This document shows, in pieces, positions 16,966-25,852 of a stretch of 64,000 nt of DNA; the first letter of the stretch is position 1; every line of letters starts with the position of its first letter. The translations under genes and the position numbers were made by a program. Where the stretch lies: contig NZ_JAUCBS010000013.1 of NCBI RefSeq assembly GCF_034676705.1, forward strand, positions 446,501 through 510,500, read 5' to 3'. The notes beneath the pieces were generated by a model. The model searched no databases. It had not been told where the DNA came from and worked only from the letters and a program-made list of their open reading frames with translations. Source of the DNA: Gemmobacter sp. (lineage in GTDB: Bacteria; Pseudomonadota; Alphaproteobacteria; Rhodobacterales; Rhodobacteraceae).

Positions 16966-19041
16966 GACCTCGTCTTTCAACTGACTCCCTCCGACTGCGA
17001 TATCCAGCCAGCCGGGGCGGGCCACCGTTGCGCGGTCGGTTGGGTGGAGCAGGACGGTGGTATTCTCAGACTCGATCAGCGCAGGCCCCGCCACCACCTG
17101 GCCGGGCCTCAGCGCCGCCAGCGCATGGACGGCAACTTTCATGCGCTGGCCGCCGATGACCGCCATGCGGGTGTGTGGCGGCGTGGCGGCCGGACTGGAC
17201 AAGGACGCCGCAGCCCCGGCCGATCCCGATATCGGCGACGCGACCACCGCAACGCGCAGGTTGACGATTTCGACCGGATGGCCGGGGCTGGCATAGGTGA
17301 ACAGCTCCTCGTGCCGGGCATGGAACCGGGCCTCGACTGCCGCGACAAGGCCCTGGGCGTCCAGCGCGAGACCGTCCAGCGAGACATCAATTTCAAAAAT
17401 CTGGTCGCCATAGCGCATTTCGGCGGAATATTCACTGCCCAGCGGGCGGCCGGGTTCGGCGTGGAATCCGCATCGTTCCAACGCCTCGGCGTGCAGGGCC
17501 GCAAAGCGGGCCCGCAGCCCTGCATCGGTCATGGTCGAGGTCTCTGCCAGATCGCTGCGCACAAGTTCATAGCGCAGGTCGCTGGCCAGCATCCCCCAGG
17601 CCGACAGAACCGACGCCATCTCTGGCACGATGACGCGTGGCACACCCAGTTCGCGGGCGATGGCCGTGGCATGAATCCCTGCCGCGCCGCCGAAACCCAT
17701 CAGGGCAAAGCGCCGGGGGTCGACCCCGCGGCGAATGGTCATCAGGCGAAAGCCATCCGCCATCTTGACGTTGATCAGCCGGAAGATGCCATCGGCGGCC
17801 CCGATGGTATCGGTGCCAAGCCCCTGGCCAAGTGCCGCCATTGCGGTTTCAGTCGCCGCCACGTCCAGCCGCGCCCGCCCGCCGCGAAAGCCGTCGGGGT
17901 TCAGATACCCCAGAATCAGGTTGGCATCGGTGACGGTCGGCTGCGTGCCGCCGCGCGCATAACAGATCGGCCCCGGCCAAGCGCCGGCACTTTGTGGCCC
18001 CACGTCAAAGCGGCCCGCGGCGTCGATCTGTGCCAGTGACCCGCCGCCGGCGCCGATCGACAGGATGTCAAAGGCCCGCAGGGCAACCCGCGTGCCACCG
18101 ACCCCGCGCTCAGCGCTCAGCGCGGTCGTGCCATCGACCACCAGCGAGATTTCCGTGCTGGTCCCACCCATGTCAAACGGCAGCACATGGTCCAGCCCCA
18201 TCATGCGCGCCGCCATCCGGGCCCCGACGATGCCGCCTGCCGGGCCTGACAACACGGTTGCGGCGCCCAAGCGGATCGCCTCGGGAATTCGCACGATGCC
18301 ACCATGCGACAGGATGACGAACAGGTCGCCCGCAAATCCGGCGGCCTTCAGCCCGTCATCCAGCCGCGTCAGATAGCTGCGCAGGGCCGGGCCGACATAG
18401 GCATTCACGACCGTCGTCGAAAATCGCTCGTATTCCTTGATCTGGGGCAACACCTCGGACGATATCGAACAATAGACGCCCGGCAGGTGCTCGGCGACAA
18501 GTTCGGCGGTGCGCCGTTCATGCGCGGGGTTGCGATAGGCATGCAGATAGGCCACCGCAACCGCCTGCACCTGAGCCGCGCGCAGTTGGTGCAGGGTGTC
18601 GATGACCGCAGCCTCGTCCAGTGGTGCCAGCACGGCACCATCATGCGCAATGCGTTCGGGAACCCCTAGCCGCAGGTTGCGGGGGACCAGCGGTTCAGGG
18701 GGCGCCATGCGCAGGTTGTAGCGGTCGGGCTTCAGCCCCTCGTGCATTTCCAGCACGTCGCGGTGCCCGTCGGTTGTCAGCAGGCCGACCCGGGCGCCCT
18801 TGCGTTCCAGCAGGGCATTGGTGGCCACCGTGGTGCCATGCACGATCTGGCTGCACTGCGCCAACAGGCAGGGCAGGTCCAGACCAAGCCGCCCGGCAAG
18901 ATCGCTCAGCCCATCCAGCACACCGCGCGACTGGTCGTCGGTGGTTGTGGGCGCCTTGGCAACCATCGTGCGGCCATCGGCGGCAATGGCCACCACATCG
19001 GTAAAGGTGCCCCCGACATCAATGCCGATACGGTAGCTCAT
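16963..19041 (-). CDS. hyuA: Hydantoinase/oxoprolinase family protein, subunit A
   Basis: A 692-residue HyuA-type ATP-dependent amidohydrolase subunit, of the family that opens hydantoins, N-methylhydantoin or 5-oxoproline. The N-terminal phosphate-binding motif is RIGIDVGGTFTDVVA, followed by QIVHGTTVATNALLER; the central hydantoinase domain has LSGPAGGIVGARM and LPFDMGGTSTEISLV; the C-terminal part includes LMGFGGAAGIHA. Its ATG overlaps the hyuB stop. The TAG stop lies at the IS630 junction and is intact. The substrate cannot be read from sequence. Confidence 0.92.
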   Translation of the reverse strand: MSYRIGIDVGGTFTDVVAIAADGRTMVAKAPTTTDDQSRGVLDGLSDLAGRLGLDLPCLLAQCSQIVHGTTVATNALLERKGARVGLLTTDGHRDVLEMHEGLKPDRYNLRMAPPEPLVPRNLRLGVPERIAHDGAVLAPLDEAAVIDTLHQLRAAQVQAVAVAYLHAYRNPAHERRTAELVAEHLPGVYCSISSEVLPQIKEYERFSTTVVNAYVGPALRSYLTRLDDGLKAAGFAGDLFVILSHGGIVRIPEAIRLGAATVLSGPAGGIVGARMAARMMGLDHVLPFDMGGTSTEISLVVDGTTALSAERGVGGTRVALRAFDILSIGAGGGSLAQIDAAGRFDVGPQSAGAWPGPICYARGGTQPTVTDANLILGYLNPDGFRGGRARLDVAATETAMAALGQGLGTDTIGAADGIFRLINVKMADGFRLMTIRRGVDPRRFALMGFGGAAGIHATAIARELGVPRVIVPEMASVLSAWGMLASDLRYELVRSDLAETSTMTDAGLRARFAALHAEALERCGFHAEPGRPLGSEYSAEMRYGDQIFEIDVSLDGLALDAQGLVAAVEARFHARHEELFTYASPGHPVEIVNLRVAVVASPISGSAGAAASLSSPAATPPHTRMAVIGGQRMKVAVHALAALRPGQVVAGPALIESENTTVLLHPTDRATVARPGWLDIAVGGSQLKDEV

Positions 19042-20714
19042 GCCGGTTTCTCCTCGTCACGATGGGCTTCGGCGACCATGCCCAACAGGGCATCCTGCGC
19101 ACGGGCGGCGACGCTGCGCCGCGCCGGATCGCCCCATCCGCCCCCGCCTGCGGATTGCAGCCGCAGAACGCTGCCCGCAGCAAAACTGTTGCCGAAGCTC
19201 TTGGTGGGCAGGATGCGGCGCTGCCCGCCCTCGTCGATCTCGTAGTGGTGGGGCAGGCCGTCCTGCCCGCCGTTGATGCCGGCCGACCCGTGGCGCGCGC
19301 CATCGCCGGCGGTATGGGCGGTGACGGGCACTTCGATCCGCAGGTCCAGGCAACTGCCAAGTCCGCCCCTGTACTGGCCGTCGCCGCCCGATCCCGGACG
19401 GAATTCGTGGCGTTCGAACAACAGGGGAAACCGCGCCTCGGTGACCTCCATGCTGCCGAACTTGATGCCCCCAACGGCATGCCATTCGCCCCCGGCCGAC
19501 CAGCCATCGCCGGCGCTGGAGGCCCCGCCGCCAGGGCGCGCGTGGAACAGATGCCAGACGAACCGCCGGCCGTTGCGCGGGTTGTCCCCCGTCACGGAGA
19601 TGCGAAAGCGCCGCCCCCAGCCGCCCATCGCCCGGTCGGGGCAGGCCGGCGCCAGCGCGCGGATGATCGCCTCGACCACCTCGTTGGCAGGATGCGAGGT
19701 GGACAGCGTGACAGGCGCTGTCGGGCCCGGGCAGACCAGCGTGCCGGGTTTCAGCACGACCGACAGCGGACGGAACGCCCCATCATTCTTGGGAATATCG
19801 GCATCCATCAGATAGGCAAAGGCCATGGCAACGGCCGCGTGCGTATTGGCGTTCGAGGAATTGACGAACCGCTCCGACTGCGGATCGGTGTCGGACAGAT
19901 CCACCTCCAGCGCATCGCCGCGGATCGTCACCCTTGCGCGGATGGCAATGTCCTGCCGCCCGGTGCCGTCGTCATCCAGCAAGGCCTCGCCCAGATAGAC
20001 CCCGTCGGGCCAGTCGGCCACAATGGCGCGGCTGCGCCGTTCGGCCGCATCGAGAATGTCGTCGGTCGCGGTCAGCACCGTCGTGGCGCCGTATTCTGCC
20101 AGCAGGTCGCCGATGCGCCCGGCGCCGAACCGCGCAGCGCCGATCATTGCCGCCAGATCGCCGCGGAAGTCGCGGGGAAAGCGCACGTTCAGCGTAAGCA
20201 TGTCCAGCACATCCTCGCGCATGATGCCCGCCTCGCAGATCTTCATTGGCGGGATGCGCAGTCCTTCCTGCCAGATCTCGGTCGCCGAGGGGTTGTAGGC
20301 GCCATGCGTCGCCCCGCCGATATCGCCCATATGCGCCCGCACCACGGCCCAGAACAGACGCCGGTCCATGCCAAAGATCGGCACCAGTGCGGTCAGGTCC
20401 GGCAGGTGACTGCCGCCGTGATAGGGATCGTTCAGCAACACCACGTCGCCGGGCACGATGGTATTGCCGAACCTGTCCTCGACCGCCCGCACGGCCCAGG
20501 GCAAGGCACCGACATGGATCGGAATATGATCCGCCTGCGCGATCAGCCGGGTTGCCGGGTCGACGATGGCAATCGAAAAGTCGCGGCTGGCGTTGAGAAT
20601 CTGGGAATAGGAGGTGCGCAGCATCGCCTCGCCCATCTCCACGACAATCGTGTTCAGCCGATGTTCGATCACGGCACGTGTGATCGGATCGACCAGGGTC
20701 GTTGGGTCAGTCAT
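19038..20714 (-). CDS. hyuB: Hydantoinase/oxoprolinase family protein, subunit B
   Basis: A 558-residue HyuB subunit, partner of the HyuA encoded directly downstream. Family segments are VEMGEAMLRTSYSQILNASRD near the N-terminus, HIPIHVGALP, GDVVLLNDPYHGGSHLPDLT and GDIGGATHGAYNPSATEIWQ, the last two holding residues linked to catalysis in homologues. The C-terminal AGGGGWGDP is typical. It sits between the TRAP transporter genes and hyuA on the same strand, which ties import and ring opening together. Confidence 0.92.
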   Translation of the reverse strand: MTDPTTLVDPITRAVIEHRLNTIVVEMGEAMLRTSYSQILNASRDFSIAIVDPATRLIAQADHIPIHVGALPWAVRAVEDRFGNTIVPGDVVLLNDPYHGGSHLPDLTALVPIFGMDRRLFWAVVRAHMGDIGGATHGAYNPSATEIWQEGLRIPPMKICEAGIMREDVLDMLTLNVRFPRDFRGDLAAMIGAARFGAGRIGDLLAEYGATTVLTATDDILDAAERRSRAIVADWPDGVYLGEALLDDDGTGRQDIAIRARVTIRGDALEVDLSDTDPQSERFVNSSNANTHAAVAMAFAYLMDADIPKNDGAFRPLSVVLKPGTLVCPGPTAPVTLSTSHPANEVVEAIIRALAPACPDRAMGGWGRRFRISVTGDNPRNGRRFVWHLFHARPGGGASSAGDGWSAGGEWHAVGGIKFGSMEVTEARFPLLFERHEFRPGSGGDGQYRGGLGSCLDLRIEVPVTAHTAGDGARHGSAGINGGQDGLPHHYEIDEGGQRRILPTKSFGNSFAAGSVLRLQSAGGGGWGDPARRSVAARAQDALLGMVAEAHRDEEKPA

Positions 20715-20730
20715 GTCAGTCTCTTTCGGA

Positions 20731-22035
20731 TCAGCGGCCGGTCATCATACCAGGCAGCCACAACGCAATCTGCGGAAAGGCGATCAACAGCAGGGCAGCG
20801 ACAACCATGATGGCGAACATCGGTGCGGCAGCCCGGGCCAGAAAGCCCATGTCGCGTCCCGACAGGCTTTGCACCAGGAACAGGTTGAAGCCGACGGGCG
20901 GGGTGATCAGCGCCATTTCGCCCACCAGAACGACGAACACCCCGAACCAGATCATGTCGATGCCCGCGCTGCGCACGAGCGGTTCCAGGACCGCGATGGT
21001 CAGCAGGATCATGGCCATGCCGTCCAGGAAACAGCCAAGCACCATGAAGAACACCATCAGCACCAGCAACAGCATGGTGGGCGACAGGTTCAGCGTGCCG
21101 ACCCAGTTCGCCAGTTCGCGCGGCAGACCAGAAAAACCCATGGCGATGTTCAGCACCGCGGCCCCGGCCAGCAGCAGGAAAATCATCGACGTGGTCCTGA
21201 CCGCCCCGTCCAGCGACCCGACGAACGACTGCCAATCGAGCGACCCGGTAGCTGCCGCCAGCCCGAACGCACCCAGCAGGCCGATCACGGCGGCTTCGTT
21301 GGGCGATGCAAAGCCCGTGTAGATCGAAGCGACGACAATCAGGATCAGCCCTGCGATGGGTGCCAGGTTCAGCAGGCCGCGCAGGCGTTCGGACCATGGC
21401 GCAGGCGGCTCGCGCAGGCGCTTGCCATCGGCCGACACCAGGCCCCAGACATAGATGTAGAGGAAGAACATGCCTGCCAGCATCAGGCCCGGGATCACCC
21501 CCGCCATGAACAGCCGCGCGATGGATTCCTCGACCACCAGCCCATAGATGATGAAGGTGATCGACGGCGGGATCATCAGCCCCAGCGTGCCAGCACCCGC
21601 CAGCGTGCCGCAGGACAGGCTGTCGGGATAGCCACGCTTGCGCAGCTCGGGCAGGGTGATCCGCCCCACCGTCATCAGCGTGGCGGCGGACGACCCGGAG
21701 ACGGCGGAAAACGCCGTGCAGCCGCCGATATTGGCGTGCAGCAACCCGCCCGGCACATGGCGCACCAGGGGGGCAAGGCCGGTGAACACGCTGCCGGCCA
21801 GCTTGGTGCGCAACAGCACCTCGCCCATCCAGACGAACAGCGGCAGGGCCGCCAAGCTCCAGAGCGAGGTGTTCGACCAGATCGCGGTCGCCATCGCCGG
21901 GGCGACCGGGCGGGTCGTGAACAGGTCTATCATCACGATGCCCAGGCCCAGCAGGGCCGCGCCGATCAGCGCGCCGCTGCCAAGAAAGGCGAACATCAGC
22001 ACCAGCAGGACGCCGGCCAGCGTGATCTCGTTCAT
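20731..22035 (-). CDS. dctM: TRAP transporter, large permease subunit
   Basis: A 434-residue DctM-type membrane protein with about twelve hydrophobic segments. Family features include GGCTAFSAVSGSSAATLMTVG in the middle and MALITPPVGFNLFLVQ near the C-terminus. It couples sodium or proton flow to solute uptake. ATG 22035 overlaps the stop of the small subunit. The gene lies 16 bases before hyuB, so the transporter probably brings in the HyuAB substrate; that is inference. Confidence 0.92.
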   Translation of the reverse strand: MNEITLAGVLLVLMFAFLGSGALIGAALLGLGIVMIDLFTTRPVAPAMATAIWSNTSLWSLAALPLFVWMGEVLLRTKLAGSVFTGLAPLVRHVPGGLLHANIGGCTAFSAVSGSSAATLMTVGRITLPELRKRGYPDSLSCGTLAGAGTLGLMIPPSITFIIYGLVVEESIARLFMAGVIPGLMLAGMFFLYIYVWGLVSADGKRLREPPAPWSERLRGLLNLAPIAGLILIVVASIYTGFASPNEAAVIGLLGAFGLAAATGSLDWQSFVGSLDGAVRTTSMIFLLLAGAAVLNIAMGFSGLPRELANWVGTLNLSPTMLLLVLMVFFMVLGCFLDGMAMILLTIAVLEPLVRSAGIDMIWFGVFVVLVGEMALITPPVGFNLFLVQSLSGRDMGFLARAAAPMFAIMVVAALLLIAFPQIALWLPGMMTGR

Positions 22036-22565
22036 TGCTGCGGTCCTTCCAGCACACCCGGCGCGGCGCCCGCGCGGCCCAGCAGGGTCAGCACGGTCAG
22101 ATGCGCCAGCGAAATGGCAAAGACGACAAAGCCCAGGGCAAGCGGGAATTGCGGAACCCACAACGGCAGGCCATCGGAATTCGAGCTGAGATCGCCAAAC
22201 CTGTGCGACGAGGCCGCCAGCCGATACAGCGTCCAGGCCGTGAACCCGATGGCAACGGTCGAGGCAGCCAGCGCCACCAGTTCCACCCGGTGGCGCGGCG
22301 TTTCCTGCAGGCGGGACAGCACCAGATCAACCCGCACATGCCCGTGGTTGATGGCGGTATGGGCCAGCCCCAGCGCCCCGGCAGCCGCCATGCCATAGCC
22401 TGCGATTTCGGTGGTGCCGGGCACATAGATGCCGATGGCCCGGCTGCCAATGCTGACCATGACGGCCAGTGTAATGGTGATGATCGCGCATCCGGCCAGC
22501 ACTGCGCAGGCGGCATAAAGCCTGCGCAGAACCCGGTCCAGCAGCGACCCGAAAGAGGTCAGCAT
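22032..22565 (-). CDS. dctQ: TRAP transporter, small permease subunit
   Basis: A 177-residue DctQ-type protein with four membrane segments (about residues 15-40, 50-70, 90-115 and 140-165). The HGHVRVDLVLSRLQ segment in the second loop matches the conserved DctQ pattern with its Asp. It overlaps dctM by ATGA and follows the binding-protein gene by 33 bases. Confidence 0.88.
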   Translation of the reverse strand: MLTSFGSLLDRVLRRLYAACAVLAGCAIITITLAVMVSIGSRAIGIYVPGTTEIAGYGMAAAGALGLAHTAINHGHVRVDLVLSRLQETPRHRVELVALAASTVAIGFTAWTLYRLAASSHRFGDLSSNSDGLPLWVPQFPLALGFVVFAISLAHLTVLTLLGRAGAAPGVLEGPQQ

Positions 22566-22598
22566 GGTGCAAGTTCCCGTCGTTAAGGGCGGTCCAGC

Positions 22599-23594
22599 TC
22601 AGCGCGCGCGATAGTCCGCGATGATGGCCGCACCGCGATCGCCGGCAGCCTTGATCCATTCCTCGGTCATCTGGGCACCAACCGCCTTCAGCCCTTCGGC
22701 CAGCGCGGGCGAGGGATCTAGCACCTGCATCCCTTTCGAGGCCAGCAGCGCGTTGTCGGACTTTTCGGCCTCCAGCATTGCCGCCCAGACCTTTTTCTCG
22801 GCATCGGCCGCCGCCCCTTCCAGCGCCGCGCGGGTGGCATCGTCCAGGCCGTTCCAGACGTCCATGTTCACGATGACCACGCTTTTCGGCATCCAGGCAT
22901 TCACCTTGTAGAAATACTTGGCAAAGTCCCAGATCGACTGGCTGACCCCGATGGCGCCCGAGGCGGTCATCGCCTGTGCGATGCCGGTCGAGAATGCCTG
23001 GGCAACCTCTGACGCTTCGGTCCGGGTCGGGGTGGCGCCGGTCAGTTCTGCAAGACGCTGGGTATTGGCATCATAGGCGCGGTAGCGCAGCCCCTTCATA
23101 TCCTCGATGCTATTGATTTCCTTTACGGAATACAGCCCTTGCGGCGCCCACAGCTGGGTATAGAGCAGTTTCAGGTTGCGTTCGGCCAGTGCCTTTTCCA
23201 GCGCGGGCTTCGATGCCTGGTACAGATTCCAGGCGTCCTGCTGGGTTGTCGCGAGGAAGGGCAGCGTATCCAGGCCAAAGATCAGATCCTCGTTGGCATG
23301 CGCCCCCATGAACCGTTCGCCGATCGGCACCTGGCCATCGCGCACGGCGCGCATGATCTCGGCCCCGGCATAAAGCGATCCGGCGGGGTGGACCACAATG
23401 TCGATCAGCCCGTTGGTGCGCGCCCGGACATCATTCGCGAAATCGCCAAAGGATTTGACGATGAAGCTGTTGCCGCCATAGGCCGACGGCATGTCCCATT
23501 TCTGCGGGGTCTGTGCCAGGGTGGCACCGCTGGCAAGGGTCAGGGCCAGAAGGCTGCCGGCGAAGGTGCGGCGCAGGATGCGGATCGGGGTCAT
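22599..23594 (-). CDS. dctP: TRAP transporter, substrate-binding protein
   Basis: A 331-residue periplasmic DctP/TAXI-like binding protein with a signal peptide (about residues 1-27, cleaved near ATLAQ). The conserved segment MKGLRYRAYDANTQRLAE contains the Arg that in this family binds a substrate carboxylate, and VAQAFSTGIAQAMTAS matches the second conserved block. A carboxylate-bearing substrate is therefore likely. Confidence 0.9.
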   Translation of the reverse strand: MTPIRILRRTFAGSLLALTLASGATLAQTPQKWDMPSAYGGNSFIVKSFGDFANDVRARTNGLIDIVVHPAGSLYAGAEIMRAVRDGQVPIGERFMGAHANEDLIFGLDTLPFLATTQQDAWNLYQASKPALEKALAERNLKLLYTQLWAPQGLYSVKEINSIEDMKGLRYRAYDANTQRLAELTGATPTRTEASEVAQAFSTGIAQAMTASGAIGVSQSIWDFAKYFYKVNAWMPKSVVIVNMDVWNGLDDATRAALEGAAADAEKKVWAAMLEAEKSDNALLASKGMQVLDPSPALAEGLKAVGAQMTEEWIKAAGDRGAAIIADYRAR

Positions 23595-23624
23595 CTGTGG
23601 TCTCCTTGTTGGATGGGTGGCGTC

Positions 23625-24797
23625 TCAGGCGGCCGTGAACAGCCGACGCTCGAAGTTGGTCAGGGTTTCGCACCCGGTTTCGGTCACTCGCACGCTTTCG
23701 CTGAAACACATCCCGAAGCTGTCCAGGAACAGGGTCGGGATGACGTGAAAGGTCATGTTCGGTTGCAGGATCATCGGATCGTCCGGGCGGATCGAATAGA
23801 TGTGGCCTTCGGACCAGTTCGGCGGAAAGCCGATGCCGATGCCATAGGCCGAGCGGTGGCGGAAATACTGTTCCAGCCCCTTGCGGGCCAGCGCGGCGCG
23901 GCAGGCCTCGTCCACCTCGGCGGCGGAAATGCCGGGGCGGATGCTGGTGATGGCGGTTTCCAGCACCTCCTGCAAGGCATGGGCTGCCTCCAGATGCTGC
24001 TGCGTCGGTGTCCCGGCGATCACCGGCCGCGACAGCATGGCGTGGTAGCGGTCAACACAGCCCGCGGCCTCCAGCAGCACGACATCACCTTGCCGGATCT
24101 CGCGCCGCCGCCACATGGCAAAGCACAGGGCGGTTGTTTCGCCGGCCACCACCAGCGGCGGATGGCCCAGGTATTCCGACCCTGCCGCGATATTGGCGGC
24201 GAACATGGCGGCCGCCACATCGTTTTCGGTCTTGCCTGGGGCAACAGAGTTGATGGCGGCGGCCAACCCTGCCTCGGCAGCGCGGGCGGCGCGGCGCATG
24301 CGGTCGATTTCTGCCTCGGTCTTGACCATGCGATGGCGTTCGAACACGCCCGACCACTCTTGCATGTCCGTCGCAAGCAACCCTGCCAGGCGGCGATGGT
24401 CGCGCACCGTCAGATACCACGATCCGGTTTCGGCCCCGATCGGTTGCCCCGGCGGAACAGCGCGGGCCAGATAGCCTGCCAGCACCTCGACCGGATCCTG
24501 CGTATCGCCAATGGCGATGAAGTCTTCGAACACCCCATGCGCCAGCGCCAGCGTGCGGTTCACCATGCGCGAGATGATCACCGGGCGCCCCGTCTGCGGC
24601 ACATAGACCGTCTGAAAGGTGAAATAGCCGATGGTCTGATAGCCGGTCAGCCAGAAGGTGTTTTCCGGGTCGAACAGCAGCACACCGGCCAGCCCGCGCC
24701 GGTCCAGTTCGGCCTGGACCATCTCCAGGCGCTGGTCATACAGCGCCGGTTCGAACGGAAGAAGATCGGGATAAATCCGGCTGGTCTGGGCGGTCAT
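23625..24797 (-). CDS. Creatinase-like M24 family hydrolase
   Basis: A 390-residue protein with the N-terminal creatinase domain (LFDPENTFWLTGYQTIGYF) and a C-terminal pita-bread M24 domain. The usual metal site is largely missing: where aminopeptidases have two aspartates the sequence reads VVLLEAAGCVDRYHAMLSRPV, and the Glu of the EPG motif is replaced in MTFHVIPTLF. This matches the metal-free creatinase and ectoine-hydrolase-like branch, which opens C-N bonds in small compounds rather than peptides. ATG 24797 follows an AGGA box. It heads the operon with the TRAP transporter and hyuBA. Confidence 0.85.
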   Translation of the reverse strand: MTAQTSRIYPDLLPFEPALYDQRLEMVQAELDRRGLAGVLLFDPENTFWLTGYQTIGYFTFQTVYVPQTGRPVIISRMVNRTLALAHGVFEDFIAIGDTQDPVEVLAGYLARAVPPGQPIGAETGSWYLTVRDHRRLAGLLATDMQEWSGVFERHRMVKTEAEIDRMRRAARAAEAGLAAAINSVAPGKTENDVAAAMFAANIAAGSEYLGHPPLVVAGETTALCFAMWRRREIRQGDVVLLEAAGCVDRYHAMLSRPVIAGTPTQQHLEAAHALQEVLETAITSIRPGISAAEVDEACRAALARKGLEQYFRHRSAYGIGIGFPPNWSEGHIYSIRPDDPMILQPNMTFHVIPTLFLDSFGMCFSESVRVTETGCETLTNFERRLFTAA

Positions 24798-24907
24798 CTG
24801 GGGTTCCTGTCGCGAAGCTGTGGCCTGACGGGAACCGTAGCGCCGCAAAATGATAGACAAAAATCGAATTATTTACCCCTGGGCCTAAGTTTGGTTATAC
24901 TTGGGTC
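24798..24907. promoter_or_regulatory. Divergent promoter region of the hyu cluster
   Basis: This AT-richer gap between the M24 gene and the LysR gene contains the start signals for both directions and a likely LysR site; AATCGAATTATTTACC and the TTGGTTATAC segment are candidates for promoter boxes. No clear T-N11-A dyad could be fixed by eye. Confidence 0.45.
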
Positions 24908-25825
24908 ATGCTCAATGTTCGACAAATCGAGGTTTTCAAGGCGGTTATGGAATGCGGCTCGGTTTCGGAGGCCGCGCGGCGCCTGAATGTTTCGCAACCT
25001 TCCGTCAGCAAGCATCTGTCGCTGCTGGAGGCGCGGCTGGGAATGTCGCTGTTCCTGCGCACAGGAAACAGGCTTATGCCCAACTCTGAGGCAGTCGCGC
25101 TGCACCAGCAGGTCGAGCAGCTGTATTCCGGCCTGACCAAGCTGAACTCCTTCATGAGCGACATGGCCCAGCACCGGCATGGCGAGGTGCAGATTGCAGC
25201 CATGCCGCTGATTGCCCATCGCTGGCTGCCCGAAGTCGTCGCCCCCTTGCTGCGGCGGTATACGCAGATGTCCGCCTCGTTCCCGGTGCGCAGTTCCAGC
25301 TGGGTCAGCAAATGGGTGGCGGCCGGCCGCGCCGATCTGGGGATTGCGATGCCGGTCAACGAAGACGGGGTAATCGCCGAACCGCTGATGGATTTGCCAA
25401 TGGTGGCGGTGCTGGCCAGCGACCATCCGCTGGCGGCGCCGGGGCCGCTGACCGCCGGCGACCTGCGGGGCGAAAGCCTGATCACGCTGTCGACCTTTGA
25501 CTATTCGCCGTCCTTCTTCGACGATCTGCTGCGCCCGATGATCGAATCCTCGGGTCGGCGGATCCAGACCTTCACCACCTATGTGGCCTGTGAACTTGCG
25601 CGGCAGGGGTTGGGCGTGGCGCTGGTCGATGCGCTGACGGCGATGCAGTTCCAGCAGCGGGGCACGGGGCTGTGCGTCCGCCAGCTGGAGGAAAATCCGA
25701 CAATCCGTATCGCCTTGCTGAGCGCCGCCCACTGGCCGCGCAGCGCATTGGCGGATCAGTTCATGGCCGAGGTCCGCCGCAGATCGGCCCAGACCATGCG
25801 TCAGATCGACGACATGCTGATCTGA
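24908..25825 (+). CDS. LysR-family transcriptional regulator
   Basis: A 305-residue LysR regulator. The winged HTH is at residues 3-60 (QIEVFKAVMECGSVSEAARR, then NVSQPSVSKHLSLLE), followed by the linker helix and a periplasmic-binding-like effector domain. It is divergent from the M24-TRAP-hyuBA operon and is very likely its regulator, with the imported compound or a breakdown product as effector (inference). Confidence 0.92.
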   Translation: MLNVRQIEVFKAVMECGSVSEAARRLNVSQPSVSKHLSLLEARLGMSLFLRTGNRLMPNSEAVALHQQVEQLYSGLTKLNSFMSDMAQHRHGEVQIAAMPLIAHRWLPEVVAPLLRRYTQMSASFPVRSSSWVSKWVAAGRADLGIAMPVNEDGVIAEPLMDLPMVAVLASDHPLAAPGPLTAGDLRGESLITLSTFDYSPSFFDDLLRPMIESSGRRIQTFTTYVACELARQGLGVALVDALTAMQFQQRGTGLCVRQLEENPTIRIALLSAAHWPRSALADQFMAEVRRRSAQTMRQIDDMLI

Positions 25826-25852
25826 CTGTCAGGTCAGCGAGAACGTGATTGG

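Noticed and set aside
20614..22398. A 594-codon plus-strand open frame opposite dctM and hyuB
   Set aside because: Rich in Gln, His and Arg, no ribosome site and no domain; a shadow of the TRAP genes.
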